A stretch of 24,104 nucleotides of DNA from Treponema sp. (GCA_031270205.1 JAISYA010000224.1:1-24104); one strand, 5' to 3'; positions 14,847-23,188 are shown, numbered from the stretch's first letter. Numbers and translations: made by a program. The notes: a model not told the origin generated them from the sequence alone.

Positions 14847-15217
14847 GTGATTCCGGCGGCTGATGAATACAGCCGCTCAAGCTCGTAAAAAGACCGGGTC
14901 TGCCCGCTCATCAAATGTACGACGATTGATCCGAGGTCAATTATCCGCCATTGATCGTCTCCCGAATCCGGCTTTCGGGAGCGTCTGAGTATGTCCAATC
15001 CCCGCTCTCCGCAAAAGTCCGTGACGTGCCGATCCAGCCCCTGCAGGTGGGTGTTGCTTGAGGCGGTGGCGATGACGAAAAAATCGGTCCAGGTGTTCAT
15101 TTCCCGCAGATCGAGGATCGTCACGTCGGCGCCTTTATGTTCCCGCAGCAGTTCTCCCAGAGCCAGGGCGGCGTCCCCGCCGGCGGGAGCGTTAGTTTCT
15201 TCTGACATATCTTCCAT
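14804..15217 (-). CDS. rsfS: Ribosomal silencing factor RsfS
   Basis: The 137-residue product belongs to the Iojap/RsfS family, which binds bL14 on the 50S subunit and blocks subunit joining under starvation. Conserved features are the ALALGELLREHKGADVTILDLRE start, TWTDFFVIATASSNTHLQGL, DQWRIIDLGSIVVHLM and the ending RSFYELERLY. An ATG at 15217 is chosen because GGAAGGG lies 6-7 bases upstream; it overlaps the LCP gene by 26 bp. The C-terminal tail SSKSSKSSSSSS is the opposite-strand reading of the poly-Asp gene and is not conserved in the family. It is the last gene of the nadD operon. Confidence 0.93.
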   Translation of the reverse strand: MEDMSEETNAPAGGDAALALGELLREHKGADVTILDLREMNTWTDFFVIATASSNTHLQGLDRHVTDFCGERGLDILRRSRKPDSGDDQWRIIDLGSIVVHLMSGQTRSFYELERLYSSAAGITHSSKSSKSSSSSS

Positions 15218-16403
15218 CAAAATCCCTTCCGATGATCAGCGTAAAATCTGACCGGTATTCAAAATCCTGTATCGTAATATCCCCCTGGGGAATTTCCTCT
15301 ACGATGCTCTCAACGTGTATGTTTTCGCAGCGGATTATTTCGGCGAACGTCTCCGCTATATCCTCCTGGCCGGAGCGGTCTATGATTTCGGTCTTTTCAT
15401 AATCGGCATGATCCGCGTTGCCGATGGAAATCACGTCGTAGCCGAACCCCCGCAGCAGCTCCGCGGTCCTTCCCGCCAGGCCGTTCACCGCGGTCCCGTT
15501 CAGCACCTCAACGGTAAAGACCCGCTCGCCGGAGGAACCTGATGTCTGCCGGGTCAGCGCGCCCAGTGTCTGGCGCACAATTTCCTTTACAAGGCTTCCG
15601 TCGTAGAAGGGGATAAGCAGCGTCTGGCCCGACAGTTCCCGCGGATTCCCCCCCACGGACTGGATATTGGTACGGTCCGTGTCTATACGGGCGAATTCGT
15701 CAAACAGGCGGATTCGCTCCCGCCGGCTCATCCCGGTATTAAGGAACGACTGGTACAGCTTTGCCGCCGCGGGATTCTTCAATACTTCGTTCATCTCCCC
15801 CTGGCGCTTTAAGAGTCCCAGAAAGAAACGCTGCCGCCGGAATACCGCCGAGTCCCGGCCTTCTTCGGGGACCTCGTAGCGCACGTACATGGCGGCCTTG
15901 TCTCCGTCCAGGCGGGTCACGCCGGAGGGGAACAGTACAGTCTCGTCGCCGCGGATATCCACCGGTGAGGGAATGAACAGTTCTACCCCTTCCAGCAGAT
16001 CTACGACTTTACCGAGATTTTCCATGGTAAGGACTATGGAAAAACTGATGTCTATTCCCAAAAGGCCCTCGATCTCGCTTTCAAATCCCGAAATCCTGCC
16101 CGGACTGTACACCGCGTCTATACGATCCACCCGGTTGATCCTGGTGATCAACAGTCCCAATTCTCCGGGAATGTCAAAGATCGCGGCCCGTCCGGTTGCC
16201 GGGTAGTACATCAGCACATAGGCGCCGAGTGGTTTTTGATTCTGTTCGATGACAAAAAGCACGTTGAGCACCCGGTCGCCGGAAAGGGCTTCCCCCACCG
16301 GATCGCCGCGCAATGTATAGACCGCGGCGAATATCCCCGCCGCCAGGAGCAGTACAATCGCGGCAAGCAAAAACACGCTGGGGTTTTTGTTTTTTCTTTT
16401 CAA
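15192..16403 (-). CDS. LytR-CpsA-Psr (LCP) family membrane protein with LytR_C domain
   Basis: The 403-residue product has one N-terminal membrane segment (about 9-31) and an extracytoplasmic LCP domain (about 45-230), then a LytR_C-type domain near 290-395 (VFTVEVLNGTAVNGLAGRTAELLRGFGYDV). LCP enzymes transfer polyprenyl-linked glycans to the cell wall. Key LCP residues are changed: the usual SIPRDT is FDIPGEL here, and the usual RSD after the first strand is missing; RRQR near residue 188 is kept. It may be non-catalytic or use another substrate, which would fit a spirochaete that lacks teichoic acids. It lies between nadD-yqeK and rsfS, 10 bp after the former. Confidence 0.8.
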   Translation of the reverse strand: MKRKNKNPSVFLLAAIVLLLAAGIFAAVYTLRGDPVGEALSGDRVLNVLFVIEQNQKPLGAYVLMYYPATGRAAIFDIPGELGLLITRINRVDRIDAVYSPGRISGFESEIEGLLGIDISFSIVLTMENLGKVVDLLEGVELFIPSPVDIRGDETVLFPSGVTRLDGDKAAMYVRYEVPEEGRDSAVFRRQRFFLGLLKRQGEMNEVLKNPAAAKLYQSFLNTGMSRRERIRLFDEFARIDTDRTNIQSVGGNPRELSGQTLLIPFYDGSLVKEIVRQTLGALTRQTSGSSGERVFTVEVLNGTAVNGLAGRTAELLRGFGYDVISIGNADHADYEKTEIIDRSGQEDIAETFAEIIRCENIHVESIVEEIPQGDITIQDFEYRSDFTLIIGRDFDGRYVRRN

Positions 16404-16413
16404 CAGCTCACCT

Positions 16414-17616
16414 TCAGGATTTTGGGACCGGTTCCTTCATTTTTTCCAGCAGACGAAAGGTTTCCTCCGACAGTTCCAGTTTTTTGGAACGCAGCCAGGA
16501 AACGGTTTGGTTCAGCGCCGCGAACAGTATCCGGTCCAGGTCCTCATTCGCGTAACACATCTTTCTAAGGGCGGGATCAACTTTTTCCCGCGACACCTCC
16601 ACCTTATCGGCGATATACACCACTTTTGCCAGCGGCCCCATGCCGGCGGCGCCTTCGGTATGGAGCGCCACCGCCTCAAGCACATCCCTATTATGTATGC
16701 CGAAGCGCTCCTTGAGCAAGATCGCCGCCGCCCTGCCGTGGAGCAGGGCGGGCTTTTTCTTTTCCAGTTTTGATACGGCCCTGCCGTCGGACTTTGCCAT
16801 CGCAAGCAGGGTTTCTTCATCCAGGCTTTTGCCGAGGTCGTGGGCAATTCCCGCGAGGTAGCCCAGGGCCGGGTCAAGGCCAAAGCGGCGGCAGAGATCC
16901 CAGGCCAGGAGGGCGGTGTTACGGGAATGGAGAAAACGCTCAATGGAGAGACTTTCCCGCGCGGCTTCCTCCACGTGGACAATGGTTTTCCGGGCGGGAC
17001 CGGCGCCGGAGGAATCGGCGGCCGGCGGGGCTTCCTCCGAAAAGCCGTACAAACGCCGGTCCTCAATAATGGTCCGCGCCGCCTGGGGTACGAGGTAGCG
17101 CCACGCGCCGGCGCTTTCTATCCGTTTTCGGACCATGGCGGAGGATATTTCCATCATCTCGTTGGTGATCCGCCTGTGCGGAAACGGGCAGGATACCTCG
17201 GCGGAAGCGAGGCGGCGGGCGACGATAATATCGGCGCGATCCAGAATCTCATCGCTTTTGTGCCACTGGAGAAAACCCGCGGCCAGGTCATCGCCGATAA
17301 TGAGGCCTGGCTTCCCATCGGGCATGTAACGCCGGATAACGCTTTCCAGCGTGTCCGCGGTGTAGGAAACCCCCTCCCGCCGGATTTCGCAGTCGTCAAC
17401 GGTCAGGCGGGGATCACCGGTGATCGAGGCCGCCAGCAGCTCCAGGCGGTCACGGGCGCTGCTTTCCATATTGGCGGCGGTAAGTTTGAAGGGGGACCGG
17501 TACGCGGGGATCAGCGCCACCCGGTCATAACGCAGGGCCGAAAGCACCGCGTCCGCCAAAAAGAGATGCCCCAGATGCACCGGATTAAAACTGCCGCCTA
17601 AAACCGCCAGCCTCAA
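16414..17616 (-). CDS. nadD: Fused nicotinate-nucleotide adenylyltransferase and YqeK-type HD hydrolase
   Basis: This is one 400-residue chain of two enzymes that are separate neighbours in many bacteria. Residues 1-195 are NadD, which makes deamido-NAD from nicotinate mononucleotide and ATP: GGSFNPVHLGH (7-17) with the HxGH nucleotide site, and ISSAMVRKRI (157-166). Residues 210-400 are an HD domain like YqeK, a diadenosine tetraphosphate hydrolase; metal ligands H230, H259-D260, H293, H319 and D337 are all present. A Pro/Ala/Ser linker (197-209) joins them. The start is a TTG directly after the upstream stop (TAATTG), with AAGGAAA about 11 bases before it. The fusion links NAD synthesis with removal of a stress-associated dinucleotide. 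Confidence 0.92.
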   Translation of the reverse strand: MRLAVLGGSFNPVHLGHLFLADAVLSALRYDRVALIPAYRSPFKLTAANMESSARDRLELLAASITGDPRLTVDDCEIRREGVSYTADTLESVIRRYMPDGKPGLIIGDDLAAGFLQWHKSDEILDRADIIVARRLASAEVSCPFPHRRITNEMMEISSAMVRKRIESAGAWRYLVPQAARTIIEDRRLYGFSEEAPPAADSSGAGPARKTIVHVEEAARESLSIERFLHSRNTALLAWDLCRRFGLDPALGYLAGIAHDLGKSLDEETLLAMAKSDGRAVSKLEKKKPALLHGRAAAILLKERFGIHNRDVLEAVALHTEGAAGMGPLAKVVYIADKVEVSREKVDPALRKMCYANEDLDRILFAALNQTVSWLRSKKLELSEETFRLLEKMKEPVPKS

Positions 17617-18063
17617 TTAATTATATTTCCTTAAGCGCAGTATCGGAGCTTTCAAAAAAGCATTTTTTAATTCTTCCAAAACCACCACTACAAAATCATT
17701 GGAAACACTATTATAATTCTTCAGTTCTTCCATTGATTCTGCCATGATATCATAGAAATTAAAATTGAAATTTCCCCCGGCATAAAAATCAACCGCGTTT
17801 TCCGTATCATTATACACAAAATAATCCGCTAGAACGGTAAACATGGGTATAATTATGGTTTTTTTATTACGGTCAACCATGACATTTTGTTTGGCGGTTA
17901 CACCGGTACCCATGTCAAAAGACCACTCGGCGCCGTTTATGGTGACATTGATGGTATCACTGGTTCCGATAACTTCAAAATACCATTCCCCGCTCTGCGG
18001 CATTTCCGCCGTTACATGAACCGCCGCCGCAATGTACAAAATAAACAAGACTACGATTTTCAT
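17617..18063 (-). CDS. Small secreted protein, AT-rich (uncharacterised)
   Basis: I do not recognise a family for this 148-residue product. MKIVVLFILYIAAAVHVTAEM is a clear signal peptide. The rest is beta-rich (SGEWYFEVIGTSDTINVTINGAEWSF) with Asn, Phe and Tyr, and ends in basic LRLRKYN. I chose the ATG at 18063 because AAGGGGGAAGTC precedes it; an earlier start would add MQYHARKGEV. The base composition is clearly more AT-rich than neighbours, which suggests recent acquisition or weak constraint. Its stop abuts the nadD TTG, so nadD translation may depend on it. Confidence 0.65.
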   Translation of the reverse strand: MKIVVLFILYIAAAVHVTAEMPQSGEWYFEVIGTSDTINVTINGAEWSFDMGTGVTAKQNVMVDRNKKTIIIPMFTVLADYFVYNDTENAVDFYAGGNFNFNFYDIMAESMEELKNYNSVSNDFVVVVLEELKNAFLKAPILRLRKYN

Positions 18064-18142
18064 GACTTCCCCCTTGCGCGCATGGTATTGCAATTTCTGC
18101 TATTATTCAAGGCATAGTTCCCGCGGAACAGTCCTCTTTTGC

Positions 18143-18171
18143 TTGCCGGTTTGGGCTTTTGTGGGTATAAT
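18143..18171 (+). promoter_or_regulatory. Promoter of the racemase gene
   Basis: TTGCCG (18143-18148), a 17-bp spacer and a perfect TATAAT (18166-18171). The transcript would begin near 18178, about five bases before the first ATG, so the mRNA is nearly leaderless. Confidence 0.65.
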
Positions 18172-18182
18172 CAAAGAATATC

Positions 18183-18950
18183 ATGGAAATGGAGAGACCG
18201 CTTATCGGTATTATCGGCGGAGTCGGCCCCTCCGCGGGCCTTGATTTTATGAGGTATATGTTCGCCAATACCCGCGCCGTAAAGGATCAGGATCATCTTG
18301 ACAGCGTCTTGATTTCATGCCCCGCATTAATCCCCGACCGGACGGAATTTCTGCTGAACGAGGGAAAGCCCGGCTATGAAAACCCGGCCTACGGTATGTT
18401 TGAATGCGCAAAACGCCTGTACCGCGCGGGGGCGCGGTATATAAGCGTCGCCTGCAATACCGCGCACGCCGATCATATATTTACCCTGTTTCGCGCGCTG
18501 GTACGGGATTCGCTTCCCGGCGTCAGCATTGTCAATATGCTTGAAACATGCGCCGCCTGCGCGCGGGAAACCGGCGTAACACGCGCGGGGCTTTTGGCGA
18601 CTGTGGGCACTTACCAAAGCCGGGTGTATCACGAATATTTTACGGAGGAAGCGGGCTTCGTTCTTATTGAGCCGGACGCGGACGCGCGGGAAAGCATTCA
18701 CGCGGCGATATACAGCGAGGACTTCGGCATTAAAGCGCATTCGGATCCGGTAACGGAGAAGGCAAAAACTATTTTGCGGGACGCGATTACCCGCCTTGCC
18801 GGACAGGGGTCGCAGGCGCTTATTCTCGGCTGTACGGAACTTCCGCTGGCGATAAGCCCTTCGGATTCCCCCCTCCCCCTGCTTAATCCCGCGCTGCTTG
18901 CCGCCCGCAGGTTAATCCGCCTCAGCGCCCCGGAAAAACTGCTTCCCTGA
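18183..18950 (+). CDS. Aspartate/glutamate racemase family protein
   Basis: The 255-residue product belongs to the cofactor-independent Asp/Glu racemase family, which uses two cysteines as acid and base. Both are present: C91 in SVACNTAH and C217 in ILGCTELPL. The N-terminal IGIIGGVGPSAG is typical of aspartate racemase (YgeA type) more than of MurI. The enzyme would interconvert L- and D-aspartate or glutamate in the cytoplasm. A second ATG six bases on (18189) is possible. The next genes are an acidic amino-acid symporter and an aminotransferase, which supports an aspartate/glutamate role. It has its own promoter and is divergent from the AT-rich secreted-protein gene. Confidence 0.88.
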   Translation: MEMERPLIGIIGGVGPSAGLDFMRYMFANTRAVKDQDHLDSVLISCPALIPDRTEFLLNEGKPGYENPAYGMFECAKRLYRAGARYISVACNTAHADHIFTLFRALVRDSLPGVSIVNMLETCAACARETGVTRAGLLATVGTYQSRVYHEYFTEEAGFVLIEPDADARESIHAAIYSEDFGIKAHSDPVTEKAKTILRDAITRLAGQGSQALILGCTELPLAISPSDSPLPLLNPALLAARRLIRLSAPEKLLP

Positions 18951-18979
18951 GTTCCCGGGGCAAAAGCATTTACGCGGAG

Positions 18980-19008
18980 ATCCGGTCCGGTTTCACTTTC
19001 CGGATTTT
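18980..19008 (+). terminator. Possible weak terminator after the racemase gene
   Basis: ATCCGG (18980-18985) and CCGGAT (19000-19005) form a six-bp stem with a 14-base loop and a short T-run after it. It is weak; some transcription may continue into the symporter gene. Confidence 0.3.
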
Positions 19009-19099
19009 ACCTGCGTTTATCCGTATTTTAACATAGCGTATTTTACCTGTATTTTACATTGTATTTTACCTTGACACCGGTGTTTTTTGCCCTTAGTAT
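19003..19099 (+). promoter_or_regulatory. Symporter promoter with upstream ATTTTAC direct repeats
   Basis: TTGACA (19071-19076), a 17-bp spacer and TAGTAT (19094-19099) form the promoter; this same -35/-10 pair occurs before the beta-barrel gene. Upstream, ATTTTAC or ATTTTAA recurs at 19004, 19025, 19040, 19051 and 19063. The last three are 11-12 bp apart, about one helical turn, and the last touches the -35. This resembles an activator array or an UP-type element. The interval to the ATG (19100-19173) is plain leader ending in AGGAGG. Confidence 0.6.
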
Positions 19100-19173
19100 T
19101 AATTGTCAGGGGTAAAAGCGCGGTTCCGCGTTAAAAAACCCGGTACAAATTTATTTTCCGTTAGGAGGTTGAC

Positions 19174-20460
19174 ATGAGCGAGAGAAGTTCCGCGAAGAAA
19201 TGGTACAGTTGGTATTTCGACTTTAACCTGCTGTACCGGATACTCATCGGGCTGGTGCTGGGTATTATCCTGGGGCTGGTGTTCAAGGAAAAAATACTGT
19301 GGATTACGCCGTTCGGCGATCTCTTTGTGCGTCTGCTCAAGATGATTATGATGCCGATCATTGTGTCCACGCTGATTGTCGGGGCATCGTCGGTAAGCCC
19401 GGCCAACCTCGGCAAGGTGGGCATCCGCATCATTATCTTTTACCTGCTGACATCGGCGGTCGCGGTTGTCATCGGCCTGGCGATGGGGGTGATTTTCCAT
19501 CCTTCCGCCGAGCTTGCCAATGTAGCGGACGCCGCCGCCAGAGACGTTACGGCGCCTAAACTATCGGCGACGTTGCTTGCCATCGTTCCCACGAGCGTTA
19601 TGCAGGCCATTGTCAACGAGACGGTGCTGGCGGTGATCTTCGCGGCGCTGCTCATCGGCATCGCCATATCCTACCTGCGGATCTCAGGCGACGAGCGCAA
19701 AGAGAAAATCGCCGGCGTGCTGTACCATTTCTTTGACGGCGTCGCCGAGGTAATGATGCTCATCATCAAGGGGATTATGCAGTACGCCCCCATCGGCGTC
19801 CTTTCCCTGGTTGCCGTGGTCTTTGCCACCAACGGCCCCAAGGTAGTGGGCAGCCTGGGTATTGTAACGGCGGCCTGTTTTATCGGCTACGCGCTGCATG
19901 TAATCATCGTGTACGGAGGCCTGGTCAAATTCTACGCCAGGCTGCCCATCAAACGCTTCTTCCGCGACGCCAAGGACCCGTTCATTACCGCCTTCGTTAC
20001 CCGCAGTTCCAACGGTACGCTGCCGGTGACCATGGAATCGGCGGAGAATCTCGGCGTCCACAAGGACATTTATTCGTTCTCCCTGCCGCTCGGCGCCACT
20101 ATTAACATGGACGGTACGGCTATCTACCAGGGCGTCTGCGCCACCTTTATCGCGCTTTCCGTCTGGGGGCACGGCTTCAGCATCTCCCAAATGGGCATAA
20201 TCGTGGTTACCGCTACGCTGGCCAGCATCGGCACCGCGGGAGTTCCGGGCGCGGGAGCCATCATGCTGCTCCTCGTCCTCGACTCGGTGGGGCTTCCCGT
20301 TACGGCGGGCAGCGTCGTGGCCGGCGCGTACGCGATGATTCTGGGTATTGACGCCCTTCTTGACATGGGCCGCACCGCGCTCAATGTGACCGGCGATCTT
20401 GCCTGCACCACCATAGTGGCGTCAAAGATGAAAGAGCTGGACACGGCAAAGTGGAAATAG
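19174..20460 (+). CDS. Dicarboxylate/amino-acid:cation symporter (GltP/GltPh type)
   Basis: The 428-residue inner-membrane protein of the DAACS family imports aspartate, glutamate or C4-dicarboxylates with Na+ or H+. It has eight membrane helices and two re-entrant loops. HP1 shows TRSSNGTLPVT (276-286), TM7 the NMDGT motif (311-315) and HP2 GVPGAGA (356-362). TM8 has the full ligand and cation set: D393, D397, R400, N404 and D408, equivalent to D390, D394, R397, N401 and D405 of GltPh. The Arg binds the side-chain carboxylate, so acidic amino acids are the likely substrate. The ATG has a perfect AGGAGG five bases upstream. It lies between racemase and aminotransferase on the same strand. Confidence 0.93.
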   Translation: MSERSSAKKWYSWYFDFNLLYRILIGLVLGIILGLVFKEKILWITPFGDLFVRLLKMIMMPIIVSTLIVGASSVSPANLGKVGIRIIIFYLLTSAVAVVIGLAMGVIFHPSAELANVADAAARDVTAPKLSATLLAIVPTSVMQAIVNETVLAVIFAALLIGIAISYLRISGDERKEKIAGVLYHFFDGVAEVMMLIIKGIMQYAPIGVLSLVAVVFATNGPKVVGSLGIVTAACFIGYALHVIIVYGGLVKFYARLPIKRFFRDAKDPFITAFVTRSSNGTLPVTMESAENLGVHKDIYSFSLPLGATINMDGTAIYQGVCATFIALSVWGHGFSISQMGIIVVTATLASIGTAGVPGAGAIMLLLVLDSVGLPVTAGSVVAGAYAMILGIDALLDMGRTALNVTGDLACTTIVASKMKELDTAKWK

Positions 20461-20502
20461 TGTTCCGTCCTGAACAGCAGGTCGAACCCAGGATGAACGC
20501 AT

Positions 20503-20540
20503 AGGAATTTTTAACCACGGACCACTGGTCCGTGGTTTTT
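20503..20540 (+). terminator. Intrinsic terminator between symporter and aminotransferase
   Basis: AACCACGGAC (20513-20522) pairs with GTCCGTGGTT (20528-20537), a perfect 10-bp stem with a five-base loop and T-run. The preceding GAATTTTTAACCACG is the same as at 3863-3877, so this terminator belongs to the same repeat family. Confidence 0.85.
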
Positions 20541-20568
20541 ATCCTGCTTGAGCCGGAGGAAACAAATT

Positions 20569-21873
20569 ATGGAACATGTATTGGCGCGGGAATTGAACGA
20601 GGCTTTGCGGGGCATGACGCCCGGCGCGCTGCTTTCCGCTATGGGTAAAAAACTGTATTTTCCCAGGGGTATCATCGCGCAGGGGGCCGAGGCGAAGCAG
20701 TTCAGTACGGTCGCCAACGGCACGCTCGGTATCGCCGTCCGGCACAAAACGCCGCTGATTTTATCGCCGCTGCAAAAACAGGCGCCGGGCCTGAGCGCCG
20801 GCGAAATCGTCTCTTACGCGCCGACCGCGGGTATTCCCGCCCTGCGGGAATGGTGGGCGGGCGAATTGCGGCGCAAGAATCCCGCGCTGGGGGACGCCGC
20901 CTGTTCGCAGCCGGTGGTCGTAAGCGGCCTGACGGCGGGTATCAGCGCCGTGTGCGATCTGTTTCTGGACGAGGGGGATACCCTCCTTGCGGCGAATCCC
21001 TCGTGGGACAACTATGCGCTGATCGCCGAGGCGCGGCGGGGCGCCGATTTGCGCCTGGTGGATATGTTTAACAAAAGCGGGATTGATCTGGGCGCGCTGC
21101 GGGAAGCCGTGAGCGGCGAGGCGCGGCAAACGGGCTTTGTCCGCATTATTTTGAATTTCCCCCAAAACCCGACGGGGTATTCGCCCACCGTGCGGGAAGC
21201 GAAAGAAATGTGCGCCATGATACGCGGCGTTGCCGAAACGGGCGCCAGGGTTTTGGTGATTTGCGACGACGCCTACTTCGGCCTCCGTTTTGAGGAAGAC
21301 ATCGAGGAAAATTCGCTGTTCGCGTATCTGGCGGATATGCATGAAAATGTGTTTGCCGTGAAAATCGACGGCGCCACCAAGGAAGATTTTGCGTGGGGGC
21401 TACGCTGCGCCTTTGTTACGTTCGCGGGCAGGGGCCTGTCCGGCGCGCATTACGACGCGCTTATCAAAAAGACAATGGCGGTGATACGCTCCACCATTTC
21501 GTGTTCGTCCACGGTAGTACAAAACTTGCTGCAAAAAATGTACTCCTCCGACGCGGACACGCTGCGGGCGGAAAAGGCCGCCTACCGCGCCATTATAGAA
21601 GGCCGCTATAAAAAAGTACGCGCCCTGGTAGACGCGAAAAAAGATCACCAAGTACTTGAGCCCATGCCGTTTAATTCCGGCTACTTCATGAGCTTCAGGT
21701 GCAAAAACGTTGACGCGGAATCTCTCCGGCACAAATTGCTGCACACTTACGGGGTGGGAACTATCGCGATAGACGGGCGTACCCTGCGGGTCGCTTTCTC
21801 CGGTCTTGACGACGAGTGTATTGACGAGGTGTACGCGCTCATTTACCGCGCGGCGGAAGAGCTTGCCGGATAG
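20569..21873 (+). CDS. PLP-dependent aminotransferase, class I/II fold
   Basis: The 434-residue cytoplasmic enzyme has the fold-type I features: NFPQNPTGYSPT (N200 side), ICDDAYFGLRF with Asp and Tyr contacting PLP, and the PLP lysine K271 in DGATKEDFAWGLRCAF. An Arg near the C-terminus (TLRVAFSG) would bind the substrate carboxylate. It resembles aspartate or aromatic aminotransferases; the substrate cannot be fixed, though the neighbouring racemase and symporter suggest acidic amino acids. I chose the ATG at 20569 because GGAGGA lies eight bases upstream; a TTG at 20548 is inside that site. A terminator precedes it, so it probably has read-through or a separate promoter I could not find. 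Confidence 0.85.
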   Translation: MEHVLARELNEALRGMTPGALLSAMGKKLYFPRGIIAQGAEAKQFSTVANGTLGIAVRHKTPLILSPLQKQAPGLSAGEIVSYAPTAGIPALREWWAGELRRKNPALGDAACSQPVVVSGLTAGISAVCDLFLDEGDTLLAANPSWDNYALIAEARRGADLRLVDMFNKSGIDLGALREAVSGEARQTGFVRIILNFPQNPTGYSPTVREAKEMCAMIRGVAETGARVLVICDDAYFGLRFEEDIEENSLFAYLADMHENVFAVKIDGATKEDFAWGLRCAFVTFAGRGLSGAHYDALIKKTMAVIRSTISCSSTVVQNLLQKMYSSDADTLRAEKAAYRAIIEGRYKKVRALVDAKKDHQVLEPMPFNSGYFMSFRCKNVDAESLRHKLLHTYGVGTIAIDGRTLRVAFSGLDDECIDEVYALIYRAAEELAG

Positions 21874-21891
21874 ACGGAAAACCCGGCGTAA

Positions 21892-22029
21892 ATTGAGGCT
21901 GCTCCAAAACCAATTGACGGCGCGCTCACATTCCCGGCAAAAGAGTACAGGGTTTCTTTCCCCGCCGCCGCCTCTATGACGGCTATTTCCAGTCTGCTCA
22001 AGGCAAAGAAGATACGGGGGAGGCCGTAA
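21892..22029 (+). pseudogene. Possible gene remnant between aminotransferase and obg
   Basis: A 45-codon open frame without a proper start reads as plausible protein (KPIDGALTFPAKEYRVSF ... SSLLKAKKIRGRP). It ends on the strand opposite the 3' end of obg. An internal ATG at 21976 gives only 17 residues. I recognise no family. It may be the C-terminal fragment of a lost gene or chance. Confidence 0.2.
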
Positions 22030-23050
22030 GGGGGGCTTCTTTTTCAGCGGCTTCGGTCAGGCGGAGGATCTCCTCCGCCAATTCCATAATGCCCTCGCCT
22101 GAAAAAACCGAAATACCGCGGACCCGCTCGGCGGGGTACTTGGCGGCAAGTTCGGCGAGCCGCCCCCGTGTTTCGGATAAATCGGTTTTCGTGCCCAGGA
22201 GGAGCCGCTTTTTTTTAGGCAGCGCCGGGGAAAAAGCCTCAAGTTCCCCCAGCAGCACGTCAAACGCCTCCAGATAATTATCACCGGAAAGATCGATGAG
22301 GAAAGCCAGGGCCGCGGTACGGGATATATGTTTGAGAAAGCGGATACCAAGTCCCGCCCCTGCCGAAGCGCCCTCAATCAGGCCGGGAATGTCCGCGAGA
22401 ATGATGTCCCTGCCGCCCGCTTCGTCACGGGCGGCCCCCGCGGTGAGCACTCCCAGGTTGGGAATTTTCGTGGTAAAGGGATACGGGGCGATTTTCGGGC
22501 GGGCGTTGGTGAAGCGGTCAAGGAGGCTCGATTTCCCCGCGTTGGGGAAGCCCACCAGGCCGATGTCCGCCATGATTTGCAGTTCCACGGTAAGCAGCGC
22601 CGTCCTGCCGCTCTTGCCCGGCAGGGCCTTGCGGGGCGCCTGATTCACCGCGGATTTGAAGTGAATATTCCCCCAGCCGCCGTTCCCCCCCTTGAGGAAC
22701 ACAAAATCCTCCCCGGCGCCGCTAAAATCCCGAATCAGCGTTCCGGTTTCGGCGTCGCGGATAAGGGCGCCGGGCGGCAGGGGGATGATCACGGGCCCTC
22801 CGTTTTTGCCGCAGCGGCCGCCGCCTTCGCCGTCCCGGCCGTTTTCAGCCCTAAAAACGCGCCTGTAGCGCAGGTGGGAGAGGGTGCGCAGGTTGCGGCG
22901 TATCGTAAACACTACGTCCCCTCCCCTGCCCCCGTCCCCGCCTGAAGGGCCGCCCCTGGGCACATACTTCTCCCGCCGGAAGGCCACGCAGCCGTTCCCG
23001 CCGGAACCGGAAGAAACCTCAATCACTGCTTCATCGGCGAATTTTTCCAT
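21998..23050 (-). CDS. obg: GTPase Obg (CgtA)
   Basis: Obg is an essential GTPase that binds the 50S subunit and links ribosome assembly with (p)ppGpp and stress. The 350-residue product has the glycine-rich Obg fold (GSGGNGCVAFRREKYVPRGGPSGGDGGRGGDV region, key Gly residues throughout 13-43). Its G domain has G1 GFPNAGKSS, G3 DIPG and G4 TKTD. The C-terminal domain is short. I chose the ATG at 23050 because MEKFADEAVIEV aligns with the family start; no strong ribosome site is seen, and ATG 23065 is an alternative. No rplU/rpmA precede it here; upstream is divergent glpQ. Confidence 0.95.
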   Translation of the reverse strand: MEKFADEAVIEVSSGSGGNGCVAFRREKYVPRGGPSGGDGGRGGDVVFTIRRNLRTLSHLRYRRVFRAENGRDGEGGGRCGKNGGPVIIPLPPGALIRDAETGTLIRDFSGAGEDFVFLKGGNGGWGNIHFKSAVNQAPRKALPGKSGRTALLTVELQIMADIGLVGFPNAGKSSLLDRFTNARPKIAPYPFTTKIPNLGVLTAGAARDEAGGRDIILADIPGLIEGASAGAGLGIRFLKHISRTAALAFLIDLSGDNYLEAFDVLLGELEAFSPALPKKKRLLLGTKTDLSETRGRLAELAAKYPAERVRGISVFSGEGIMELAEEILRLTEAAEKEAPLTASPVSSLP

Positions 23051-23188
23051 ACCGTAGTGTACCATAAAAACCGCGCCGCATATACGACGCTGACGGGCAA
23101 GCCGGGGCATCGTGGCTAAATTTCCCCAAAATCGCTAGACTGTAAGCGCCATGATTGCCCCTGTTACGCGGCGGGACGGAGATGCCTG

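Noticed and set aside
16840..17601. 253-codon frame antisense to nadD-yqeK
   Set aside because: It lies wholly inside the fusion gene, has no start signal and resembles no family.
18183..18950. Glutamate racemase MurI
   Set aside because: The N-terminal GIIGGVGPSAG and overall pattern fit aspartate racemase-type proteins better; MurI is probably elsewhere.
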